From Diphasiastrum complanatum (taxonomy: Eukaryota > Streptophyta > Lycopodiopsida > Lycopodiales > Lycopodiaceae): a DNA stretch of 64,000 nt. The DNA is taken from NCBI GenBank assembly GCA_029204225.1, contig CM055100.1:15672600-15736599 (forward strand), in the 5' to 3' direction. Under the pieces are notes generated by a model. It saw only the letters and a program-made list of their open reading frames with translations. It ran no database searches and was not told where the DNA came from. Position numbers and translations under genes: made by a program. This document shows, piece by piece, positions 54,418 through 64,000 of the stretch. Within the stretch, counting starts at the first letter, position 1; each line of letters begins with the position of its first letter.

Positions 54418-57400
54418 CTAATGTGGATCAGACATTGATCTTGAGATAAGACCAAGATTAGACCTATGCTTTGAGAAGACACTTTTGCAAAGTGGCTTTG
54501 TGAGAAGATTAGCAATACACGAAGATGTGTCGATATGTTCTAAGTTGATTTCACCTCCAATGAGCTTTTTCCTAACAAAATGGTGTGCCACTTCTATATG
54601 CTTGCTTTTTGCATGAAAAATATGATTGTTTGCAAGAGCTTGTGCCGATATGTTGTCACATTTGATCAAGGGAAGATCATCCTCTTTGATGCACTTTAGC
54701 TCCATGATTAACCTCTTGATCCAAAGCACCTCTTTAGTTGTTGTAGTGAGTGCTTTGTACTCAGCCTCACAAGATGATAGAGATATGGTATCTTGCTTCT
54801 TTGAAAGCCAAGACACAAGATTGCCTACAAGAAAGATAGTATATGCATTAATGGACTTCCGATCCATTTTATCACTTGCAAAATCGGAATCTGAATAGCC
54901 AACAATGGTTAGGTCTTCATTTTTGTACAATAAACCATAATCTTGAGTAGAAGATACATATCTTAGAACTCTCTTGGCCATCTTCCAATGTTGGATCTTG
55001 GGATCTTGCATAAATTGACTCAATTTGTGCACACAATAGCTCAAATCGGGTCTAGTGATGGTAAGCCAAATTAAAGAGCCTATAAGACTCCTATAAAGTG
55101 TGATGTCCTCAAAGGATCTTTCATCACCTTTAATAGGACCTTTTACATGTTGCTCCACGGGAGTATCTATGCCTTTACAATCCTGCATATTGAATTTTCT
55201 CAACATAGAAAAGACATATCTAGATTGACAAATAAAAGCATATTCTTCATGAAAATCAATCTCAAGGCCCAAAATGTAATGGATCTCTCCTAGATCTTGC
55301 ATTTTAGATTTTTTTCCTAATGCATCTTTGGTTCCTTGAACTAGCATCAAACAACTTCCACTAAGAATAATGTCATCTACATAGATTAGGAGAATGACAA
55401 TATTACTACCATCAAACTTTAAGTACATAGAACGATCATAGTCACTAAGCACAAATCCTAATGAAAGTAGAAAGTTGTTGAGTCTTGAATACCATGATCT
55501 AGGTGCTTGCTATAAGCCATAAAGACTTCTAAATAGCAAACACACCTTAGATTTATCCTTGATAGATCCTTGAGGCTGTTCCATGTATATCTCCTCCTCA
55601 AGATATCCATTCAAAAAAGCGTTGGATACATCAAGTTGAAACAGTGTCCACTTAAAAAATAAGGCAAGAGAGATTATGATTCTTATTGTCACCATCTTTG
55701 CTACATGAGCAAAGGTTTCTTCATAGCCAAGGCCATATATTTGTGCAAAGCCTTTAGCACATAATCTTGCCTTGTACTTGTTGATGGAGCCATCATGCTT
55801 GTACTTGATCTTGAACACCCACTTGCATCCAATGATATGCATGTTAGGTGGTGGATCCACTAGCTCCCATGTGTGGTTGGTGATCAAGGCATCATATTCA
55901 ATCTTCATGGCCTCATACCACTCCTTGGTATTGAGGGCTTCTTGAACATCTTTGGGTTCCTCATAAGAAACAAAATAAGCATAAGTGGAATCAAGATCCA
56001 CTTGTTTTCCTTTGTCATCATAAGTGAGCCTCTTGGGCTCGGATCTCTCCCTCATGGATTTTCTAGGAGTGAAAATCTGAGGACTTCCAGCTTCAAATCT
56101 TGACTCCTCCATATGTTGATTGTCCTCAATAACAATAGGTGATAGATGTTGAGGTTGCTTGATCTCGGCCCATCCAAGATTGGACTTTTCTTCTTCATGA
56201 AAAACTACATCTCTACTATCAATTACTTTAGAGGTAGAGAGCATGTAGATTCGATAGGCTTTCTTGTTGGATGAATATCCAACCATTACTCCTTTGCTTG
56301 CACAAGGATCATCCTTCTTTCTCGTTTCCAAGGGAATATGGACAAAGCATATGCATCCAAATACTCTAAGGTGTTCAACCTTAGGTTTCTTCAAATAGAG
56401 TGCTTCATATGGTGACTTTCCTCCAAGTGCAACATGAGGGAGTCTATTGCAAAGATAGTTTGAACAATTGATAGCCTCACCCCAAAAGTCTTTTGGCAAG
56501 GATGCCTCAATTTTGATTGTTTTGGCACATTCACACAATGTTCTATTCTTTCTTTCAGCCACCCCATTTTGAGATGGTGTATATGCACAAGAAGACTCCC
56601 TTTTAATGTCTTCAAGCTCACAATAATCATGAAATTTATTGGAAGTGTACTCATCACCTCCATCACTTCTAAGAATCTTGATTTTGTAAGAAAATTGCTT
56701 TTCAACTAGAGCTTTGGACTTTAGGAAATAGTCAAACACCATAGGTTTTGAAGCTAGAAGATATACCCAAGTAAATCTAGTGAAACCATCAATGAAAGTT
56801 ACAAAGCAAGTAGCACCACCCTTGCTCTTTGAAGATGAGAAGTGCACATCTGAGTGTATGAGCTCCAATGGATGTGTATTCTTGATAGATGACTTTGAAA
56901 AAGGCTTCTTATGAGACTTAGATATGGCACAAGCCTCACATGGCTTGAAATTCTTGGAGATAAGATTAAACAAACCAATAGCTTTGGCTTTCTTGACCAT
57001 GGACACCATAGAATTATAGTTAGGATGTCCCAACCTTCTATGCCATAGTTCTTCCAAAGACATATGACTAGCAAAAGCACTATCACAAGAGTTAGCATAC
57101 TCTTTGGGATCAAGCTTGTAGATTCCACCATATCTAGACCCAAATGCAAGGATCTCATCATCCTTCTTGATTGTACATGTATCAACATTGAAATTCACAT
57201 CTAGTCCACTATCAAACAATTGCCCAACACTAATAAGATTTTTTGTTAACTTGGGAACAGAAAGTACATTAGACAGAGAAAGAACTTTTGATGAAGAAAG
57301 CTTTAAGGGAATGATCCCTATGCCTTCAATAGCACACTCATGATCATTTGTTGAGAAGATTGACTTCTTGGCTCCTTCATAAGGTGATATGGATGAAAAA

Positions 57401-58149
57401 GAATGCTTGGAGCTACACATATGTGAGGAAGCTCCACTGTCGATATACCACGAACCATCCTTCTTGAAAGGTGATGAAGAAAAACTCGAGACCATAAGAG
57501 ATTCCTCTCCATCACTTGCATGAGCATCTTCCTTCTCTTCATTAGAAATGTTGGCTTGCTTGAATTGACTCTTCTTCTTAAAGCAATTGGTGGCATAATG
57601 CCCCTTCTTGCCACAAAAGAAACACTTGATGTTTTTCTTCTTCTTCTTGGATGTGGAAGCTTGAGAGGACTCATCCTTATCTCCTTTCTCCTTGGAAATA
57701 AGATTGTTCTTGCTTGAAGAGGATTGGTGTTGATTCTTATTTCTTGTCTTGTGCTTGTCTTTGGTAAAGAGAGCTTTACCATCAATGTTGAGAGACAATG
57801 TCTCCATTTTCAAGAGTTTATACTCTTGTCTTGATTCTTCAGAAATGAGCACACTTTGGAGTGCTTCCAAACTTCGTAGCTCCTCCTTAATGGCATAACT
57901 CTGAACAAGGTTGTCATATTCCTCCTTTAACCCATTAAGTATGACTTGAACAAGTTCATTTTGGTTGATGGAGTCTCCTATGCATGACAATTCTCTATGG
58001 AGGTCTTTAAGTCTCATTATATAAGCTGAAGCACATTCATCACTTCTCTGTACACTTTGAAAAATTTGGTTTCTTAGTGTTAGAAGTCTAGAAGTATTCT
58101 TTGCCTCATAGATAGACTTGAGAGTATCCCAAGCATCTTTGGCATTAAT
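54418..58149 (-). pseudogene. Copia element A: nearly intact gag(C)-pol
   Basis: A long coding stretch on the minus strand with a single stop, TAG at 55510-55512 after SLYGL. Order: C-terminal gag (DAWDTLKSIYEAKNTSR region), zinc knuckle CFFCGKKGHYATNC, protease WYIDSGASSHMC, GAG-pre-integrase (LWHRRLGHPNY ... CEACAISK), integrase with Asp (LIHSDVHF), Asp (ILRSDGGDEY) and Glu (NGVAERKNRT), RT with FQLDVSNAFLNGYLEEEIYM and catalytic YVDDIILSG, and RNase H with SSCEAEYKAL. It ends TAA-adjacent LTR at 54402. The N-terminal half of gag is replaced by a (GA)n tract and repeat R1. The best-preserved pol in the window. Confidence 0.94.
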
Positions 58150-58172
58150 GAGAGAGAGAGAGAGAGAGAGAG
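58150..58172. repeat. Short (GA)n tract at the gag break of copia A
   Basis: About 11 GA units exactly where the copia A gag frame ends and repeat R1 copy 2 begins. Confidence 0.9.
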
Positions 58173-58722
58173 ATATTCCAAGATAAAATGGATAGAGTTT
58201 TATTAGGAAGAGTAGAAGATGATCAAATACAAAGGAAATGACTCCCTCTTATAGATTTGAGAGGAATGATGACCAACAAGAACATGGACTTGCCATATTT
58301 TCAATAATAACCATATGAGTCTAGTGGCCATCTTTGATAATCTTGTTCATCGACAAATGGGTAGTTGACACCATCCATCTGAGGATCCCATGATAACGTT
58401 GGTCCATATCGATCCTCGTAGATTGGCGCTATTTCTCCCAATGGTACTGTCATGCCACTGGTCTCTCTCAATTTTTAATGTGGATAGGATGTGCTCGGTT
58501 GACTGCTTAGTCTATCTAGGTATTCATGGTATGCTTTAATGTGAAGACTTTTTTTTATAGTCAATCTTACCAAGGCGTAGGTGCTAGTTCTTGTTGTATA
58601 GTTGGTCTTTTTGGGCCTGAATTCCCTGGATTTGGCCTTTTAAGAATGGATATACCCGGATTTGGCACTGTGTTGGTGGTTTGTTGCTTTGCGGAACTTT
58701 GGTTGAATCTTGCTCATTGAAG
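58173..58722 (-). mobile_element. Unknown repeat R1, copy 2
   Basis: Nearly identical to 43455-43973, with the same 3' end (AATAAAA followed by a CT/GA tract) but a shorter 5' end. It fuses to the gag of copia element B at a shared CTTCAA(T/C)GAGCAAG stretch. It separates two non-identical, overlapping gag pieces, so it did not simply insert into one gag gene. Confidence 0.55.
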
Positions 58723-59177
58723 ATGACTTGAACTAGCTCATCTTGGTTAATAGTAACACCTACACAAGAAAGCTTTCTATGTAAACCTTTAACTCTCAGA
58801 ACATAGTTTGATGCACTCTCTTCACTTCTTTGAAAACTTTGGAAAATATGATTCCTAAGAGTGAGTATTCTAGAAGTATTCTTTGCTTCATAGATGGACT
58901 TAAGTGCATCCCAAGTTTCTTTGGCTGTAGTGCAAGATCCTATCTTTCTCAGAATTTCATTAGATACATTCATCTTAATGAAATGTAGAGCCATTCTAAC
59001 TCTCTTCCTATACTTAGGAATTTCAGCCTGTGTTTGAGGCTCCTCCTCAACACCAAGCACAATATCCATAACATCATGGAGTATCAAAATAGACTCCATT
59101 CTGAACTTTCAAACTAAGTAATTAGAATTGTTTAGTCTTTCATTAGCTTCTAGAAGATATCCTCCTTGAGATGCCAT
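58723..59177 (-). pseudogene. Copia element B: gag N-terminal part
   Basis: Starts MASQGGYLLEANERLNNSNY at 59177. A TGA stands where the family has Trp, then KFRMESILILHDVMDIVLG, ETWDALKSIYEAKNTSRILT, and LSCVGVTINQDELVQVI, where homology to gag ends and R1 begins. Its last 100 codons overlap in content the gag start of copia A, showing two separate elements. Confidence 0.87.
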
Positions 59178-59930
59178 TTTAATGAAGACTTCTTAGTTAT
59201 TGGACTGCAATATGTTTGAGCTTGTTCCAATCAGACTTAAAGTTGCTGCTCTCTTTCACTATAGGTATTTTCAAGGATGTACTACCTTCCTATGTGAAAC
59301 ACTTGCAATTGTATTTGAGATGAATCTCAAATATTCCACAAGTTATTATCTAGATCAGACACACAAAGTGGATTGAGACACTTTGGCTAGTTTGAATCCT
59401 ACTTTTGGCACGTGTGAAATGCTTCAAAAGAAAACACAATTGACTCTCAGAAGGCTCAAAAGGTGTTCAATTACTTCAAACTCAGGCTTGATCTTCAGTT
59501 TCTTGTGTAGGATGCTCAAAACAATGGATTCAGAACAAAGCAAGATTGAATCAAATCAAAATGCTGTCACTCAGATTTTGGACCTATCCCTATCCTCTTT
59601 AAGAGCTTATAACTCTTTCTAGAGACATTAGATTGATTTGGTTTCAATTTCTATGAGAAGTACAGATAAGCTTTCCATCAAGCTATAACACTACTATCTT
59701 TGGATCTATAAGCAAGAAAATAAAAGGGACTAAACATCACTGATTTTCACACGTACAGACTTCCAAAATTCCGTACTACCACTTTTCAGGTCTGAAAATT
59801 CAGTTCCAGTCTGATTTAATCCAAATCCACTTCAGAGAAAGGTGAGAAAAAGTGTAAAATTGCTTTTTTGCTTGATTTAGCTCTCAATTTCATGTACAAT
59901 CAGAGATGTTAGCACGCAAAGCTTAATTTG
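59178..59930 (-). other. Copia element B: leader
   Basis: Untranslated region between PBS and gag, about 750 bp. No coding motif was seen. Confidence 0.7.
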
Positions 59931-59942
59931 GCTCTAATACCA
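59931..59942 (-). other. Copia element B: primer-binding site
   Basis: The minus strand reads TGGTATTAGAGC, directly against the LTR end. It shares the same single mismatch from the consensus as copia element 1. Confidence 0.8.
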
Positions 59943-60363
59943 TGACAAAATTTCCAAATTTCACATGTGTGGGGAATGTCCACAAGTATGATGGATCTAA
60001 TTAAGCTTTGTGATTAGCACATTAACCTGATTCTAGATTGATTAACAAGATGGCTTAACCACAATCTAGCATGCTAAGCAACAGAATATGATAGCAATGA
60101 ATCAATAATGAGCAAAAGTACAAGATATCAGTGTATAAGCATTAGCTTCAACACGAGTTAGGGAGAGAAAGATAGAGAGATAACAAGCAAAATTGTTTAG
60201 ATCCAAAATGGCATGAGATAGCTACAAAACTTTGGTTCTTCATCATTGATTGTGAGAAGAGCTATTCATATTTATGGAATTTGAGGTAGCTCGAGGTAGA
60301 ACCACATCCAATCATCATAAAATGACATCTAGAGTCTATGTGACATTTGTCACTTCCCATCCA
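59943..60363 (-). repeat. Copia element B: 5' LTR, about 421 bp
   Basis: On the minus strand it runs from TGGATGGGAAGTGACAAATG to GGAAATTTTGTCA, next to the PBS. It is homologous over its length to the plus-strand LTR at 52648-53096. An alternative start at TGACAAATG (60352) would give a better terminal inverted repeat. Confidence 0.8.
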
Positions 60364-60650
60364 TGAAATTCTACCAACTTTTTTCAAGTGTGCTAGTTCT
60401 AACTAGAAATGTCCAAATCATCATGCATGTGTCCATTACACTTTGTGCATGTCTTGCATGTCACTATGGATCACTTACAATTAATGCATGTGAATTGCCA
60501 CGAGTTTCTACAAGCATAACTTTGTTAATTCTATATGTATAAACTATATGCAAGTTGTACTCATCAATCTAGATATTACATCTCCATGTAGCTCGAGTTC
60601 TAGGCCAAATTTTTGTATTTATGAACTACATACTTGCATGGTACAATATT

Positions 60651-61241
60651 TGTAACAAGCCAAAAAATCAATATGGATTGTTTTTCAGTTTTAACAGTTG
60701 GGTCCAAGATGAACGGATAGGATCAACGTAAATATTAGGCAATAGGATTTTAGGGCAAGGGCCTTCCCCATTTTATAAAAAGGCACCATATGTACACTAT
60801 TTTCATGCATAATTGAGAGGAAGAGACTCTACTATTTTGAGAGCTCAAGCATCCTCATTTGCTAATCACTCTTGCTTATGCTATTGTTGTGATTGCTTGT
60901 TATTTCCATTTCTTCCATGCTTTTTATTTGTGATTAGTTGAGGTTTTTCCATAAGCAATGACATTGAGCATTTGAGCTAACCTCCATCTCAACTCTCTCC
61001 CCTTCTCTCTCTCTCTCTTCCATCTCCTTCTCTCGTTCTCTCTTCTCCTTTCCCTATTCACTTCTTTTCTTCTCATTCAGCCTAAAATCATGATGAATGC
61101 TAGTTAGTGGTGAATAGAGTTAATGGAGGAAGTAGGAAACTAACTAAAAATAGCATCTATGCATAGTTAGGTGCCTATCCAGTGATCTAACCCTTCTTGA
61201 TAGGCGGGAGGGCTATACTACGTAAGATCTTTGACTCTACA
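60651..61241 (+). repeat. Athila-like gypsy 5' LTR, about 591 bp
   Basis: Runs from TGTAACAAGC to GACTCTACA, with TGTA/TACA ends, a TATAAAA box at 60774-60780 and a CT-rich stretch (60990-61060). The tRNA-Asp PBS follows after one base. The left edge is inferred from the terminal repeat. Confidence 0.65.
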
Positions 61242-61242
61242 A

Positions 61243-61260
61243 TGGCGCCGTTGCCGGGGA
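61243..61260 (+). other. tRNA-Asp primer-binding site
   Basis: TGGCGCCGTTGCCGGGGA, the well-known PBS of Athila and related plant gypsy elements. A perfect 18-base match to my memory of that site. Confidence 0.92.
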
Positions 61261-62530
61261 TAGGTTCCCACTAACTAGTGTAGTTGTATTTTAGCTATTT
61301 TCTTGCTTTTTAGAGTAGTTTTAGATAGATTTTTGGGTGTTTAGAATTAGTTTTCTGTATTTTTTTGTGTTTGGACTGTTCACAGCTAGCGGAGGAGGTG
61401 TGAGAGGGTCGAGGAGGTCCTGAACAATCTCTAAGGGCTTGAAACCAAACCAACCAGTCAAAAAACCCAGAAAAACACACCAATATGCATTTTGGAGAAA
61501 AAAAGAGCTTAAAATCTCATCAGATTTTAATATCTCCAAAACCAGTGAGAATTAACCCTTGCATGACTGGCAGCAGCTCCAAGGTACTGTCCCAGACATG
61601 CATAGAAGCCTACAAGAGTTAGTTCCAAACAGATTGCAAAAATCAGAGAAAAATCATAAAAAATTAAAAAACCCTTGAAAAAATCCAAAAAAATCAAATC
61701 TTCATAAGAACTCTCGCAGACCCCTCTAAAGTTTCATCTCAGTGAGACCAAAACACAGAGAAGCTTGCGAGAATTAGTTGGATGTCTAAGTGCCTGTGCG
61801 AGAGTTCCCAGTGAAAAAAATGTGGGAAAGTACCAGTGAACTCTTGCAGACCCCAAAATTTTCAGTTCCAGTGGGCAAGAACTCTCGCAAAGAATTCTGA
61901 AGCTCCCTCTCTTAGAGACAAAGACACAGAAGAGCCTGCGAGAGTTAGTTTGATTCTAGTGAGCAGAAAATTGGATTTAAGTGCTAAAAAGTCACTAAAA
62001 ATTGAAGATCCAGCAAATCCTTTCAGTAAGAACTCTCGCAGACCCTCTCAATCGATTCAGAATGTCCATTTCCATCAGTGATGAAGCCTGCGAGAGTTAG
62101 CACGGAGATTTGGTGAAGATGAAGCCAAATTTGAGGTTTTGAACCCTCGCATATAGTGAAATTTTCACTTACTGCGAGAATTAACTCTCGCAGAGAATTC
62201 CATAGTGAGATCTGATGCAGATTCAGCTACTGTGATCCTTGAGAGAGTTACTTTCCAAAGATTTGAGAGATATCGAGTTTTCTACTTGCAAAAACAGCTA
62301 AAGAACCCTCGCACAAGAGAACCCTCGCAGACTAGATCAGTGGAAAGATCTGCATAAGATCTAGCTATTGTCAAAATCGCAGGTCAATCAGTGCAAGGAA
62401 TAAAAAGTTATCAAGGAAAAACCACTACAAGAGGCTTAAAATTCACTTCAGGCCGATCAAATTGATCAGATCCTTAAGATCCAGACTGCATCCCACTGTA
62501 TAAGCAAGATCCAACCACTTTGAAAACCAC
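61261..62530 (+). repeat. Gypsy leader with alternating AACTCTCGCAG / CTGCGAGAGTT array
   Basis: Roughly a dozen copies of an 11-base motif occur between about 61710 and 62330, in both orientations. Sense AACTCTCGCAG-like copies lie near 61711, 61870, 62034, 62184 and, as AACCCTCGCA, 62142, 62303 and 62321. Inverted TGCGAGAGTT-like copies lie near 61768, 61797, 61938, 62088 and 62173. One adjacent pair makes a perfect 8-bp hairpin (62172-62179 with 62186-62193). No coding domain; the minus frame 61321-61539 is random. Confidence 0.8.
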
Positions 62531-63500
62531 GATGGAGCAACTTATAGCGCAGTTTGACTAGAAACTGAAAGCCTTATAGGGAGCTATAGCAATAACGCCA
62601 CATCAACCAGAACCAAACCAACTACAATATATGGTATTTAGTGTGCACGCAAAACCATACAACGAATGAGTGCCCAGTCCTAAAGCAAAATCTAAGACTG
62701 ACACATAGATTTTGCCATCTGTGCAATGCAACATCGCATGATATGGCATTTTGCCCGTTTAACCCCTAGATTGTTCAACAAAAGAGAAGTCCTTATCAGA
62801 CTTCTTAACCTTATCATCAAGGGGCACCAAACACGGCACTGAGGTACGGTGCAACGAATCAGCAACAGCGTACGGCCTTACCTGCACCACCAGGGCCAGT
62901 CAATCATCAAGTGGCCCATGTAAACCTGACAGCAATGGAACCAGAGATGCAAGTACCACCTCAACCTGAGCAGCAACAATGGTACGGACCATACAAACCA
63001 TTTATGGATCCTGCCATAAATAAATATGCTGCAGCCTATGCAGCTCAAACTCACGTCAAGGCGGAAGGAACTACGGCTGCTACGGATGTGGTGAAGGACA
63101 CAAAATTGCAGAATGTCCCTACAAGGGACAATATACATCCTTCTACCGAGAATGCGGTTATGGACATTGTTACAAGAATTGTCCATTAAAACCTGGAACC
63201 AGTGCACCTCTCAACTTCAGTGCGATACAACAACCAGCAATTCCAGCAGAGATGCCATCAAAAAGACACCAATTCCACGCTCCTATGTTAGCCGTCACGC
63301 GAGCACAGAAGAGGAAGGAAGTGGCTCCCTCACCACCACCCTCGGTCATTGTCGGACCAACCCTCAACTTCAGTGCCATATCCGAATGTGAGGGAAGAAA
63401 GAAGATAGTATCAGAATATAAGACACCGGGTACAAAAAGCACAAGCAGAGAAAAAAGAAAAAAAAAGGGACAATCCCATGGAACCTCCAGTTGGCGTTGA
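62531..63500 (+). pseudogene. Athila-like gypsy gag remnant with double Cys/His finger
   Basis: From an ATGGAGCAACTTATAG start region the frame is broken several times. A recognisable part (about 63069-63190) reads CYGCGEGHKIAEC followed by ECGYGHCYKNCP, two Cys/His fingers. The first has only three residues between the second Cys and His. The same frame runs on to 63500 with a Lys/Arg-rich tail. This would be the nucleocapsid portion, upstream of protease at 63478. Confidence 0.7.
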
Positions 63501-64000
63501 ATGGGAACCACAAGCAGGCTCACCACTACGCACTGATCAGAATGATCGGTTGCACCAACATGAACCACCTTTTCACATGGTGGAGCCCGAGGAACCACGC
63601 ACTGAAAGGTTCACACCTTTATTGGCGAGCCATGTTAGTTTACCACTCGAAGAACTACTGCGGATTGCACCACAAGCGAAAAGCCTTCTAGTTGAATGGG
63701 CCAAAGCGGATGAGGAACCAGTAGCGCCTGAGCCCATATATTGTACGGGCTATGAAGAAACAAGTAACGTCCTCCACATTGGGGCAGCATGGGAAAGTGA
63801 GGAGCACAACATCACTTTGCCAATCAAACACAAGAGATACGAGGACGAGGCAGCAGTAGTAGATGGAGGATCAGGTGTCAATTTGATCTCCATGAAAAGT
63901 GGGGTCTACAAGGATTACAGCCAGCAAGATTCGCCATCAAGCTAGCAAATCAATCTTGTGTGAAACCACAAGGTGTAGTTGTCGATATCCCTGTAAAGAT
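63478..64000 (+). pseudogene. Athila-like gypsy protease, cut by the window end
   Basis: The frame from 63478 has a long acidic N-terminal part, then the retropepsin active site AAVVDGGSGVNLIS near codon 132. A one-base-type frameshift near 63895 moves the rest to another frame, which continues KWGLQGLQPARFAIKLANQS and GVVVDIPVK to the edge. DGGSGVN is the active-site variant seen in several plant gypsy families. RT and the remainder lie beyond the window. Confidence 0.8.

Noticed and set aside
61700-62335. CRISPR-like array
   Set aside because: The repeats are short, alternate in orientation, are unevenly spaced, and lie in a plant retrotransposon leader.

Overview
The window reads as nuclear DNA of a land plant, most likely a seed plant with a large, repeat-rich genome. 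It has two genes with plant-type GT-AG introns: a group I bZIP regulator and a CYP90A-like cytochrome P450. These sit in AT-rich DNA packed with Ty1/copia and Ty3/gypsy retrotransposons of several ages, long (CT)n/(GA)n microsatellites and poly-C runs. Nothing bacterial, organellar or viral was recognised. The lineage cannot be fixed from this sequence alone.

Layout. 1-4.84 kb: a minus-strand copia element (LTR, PBS, gag, protease, integrase) with an internal RT deletion. 4.84-12.8 kb: mostly unrecognised AT-rich DNA with one LTR/PBS remnant, a microsatellite and a 73-bp tandem duplication. 12.84-21.5 kb: the bZIP gene on the minus strand, four coding exons plus a probable 5' UTR exon and intron. 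Its 4.45-kb third intron holds a G/C-rich island ending in 36 C. 21.6-26 kb: upstream duplications, a tiny tRNA-derived retroposon with perfect 15-bp target-site duplications, a second poly-C island and a decayed gypsy polymerase with no long ORF. 25.9-29.75 kb: a degenerate minus-strand copia pol. 29.75-36.81 kb: a gypsy element in two oppositely oriented halves. 38.4-41.86 kb: the P450 gene with a tandemly duplicated 3' end. 42.8-60.4 kb: a mosaic of copia fragments, including one nearly intact pol, a head-to-head pair and several LTRs. 60.65-64 kb: the 5' end of an Athila-like gypsy element (LTR, tRNA-Asp PBS, long leader, gag zinc fingers, protease) that runs off the window.

The two host genes show no operon-like link. 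The bZIP belongs by sequence to the RSG/VIP1/RF2a class of regulators. The P450 resembles CPD/CYP90A brassinosteroid oxidases and its reconstructed length, 472 residues, equals that of the Arabidopsis enzyme as I recall it.

Most notable observations: (1) the gypsy element broken inside its protease, both halves keeping near-identical 358-bp LTRs and the same 5-bp target-site duplication, which points to an inversion with one breakpoint inside the element; (2) a leader of the terminal gypsy element carrying about a dozen alternating sense and inverted copies of an 11-base motif; (3) the minimal tRNA-derived retroposon; (4) the head-to-head copia junction; (5) the duplicated 3' end of the P450 gene.
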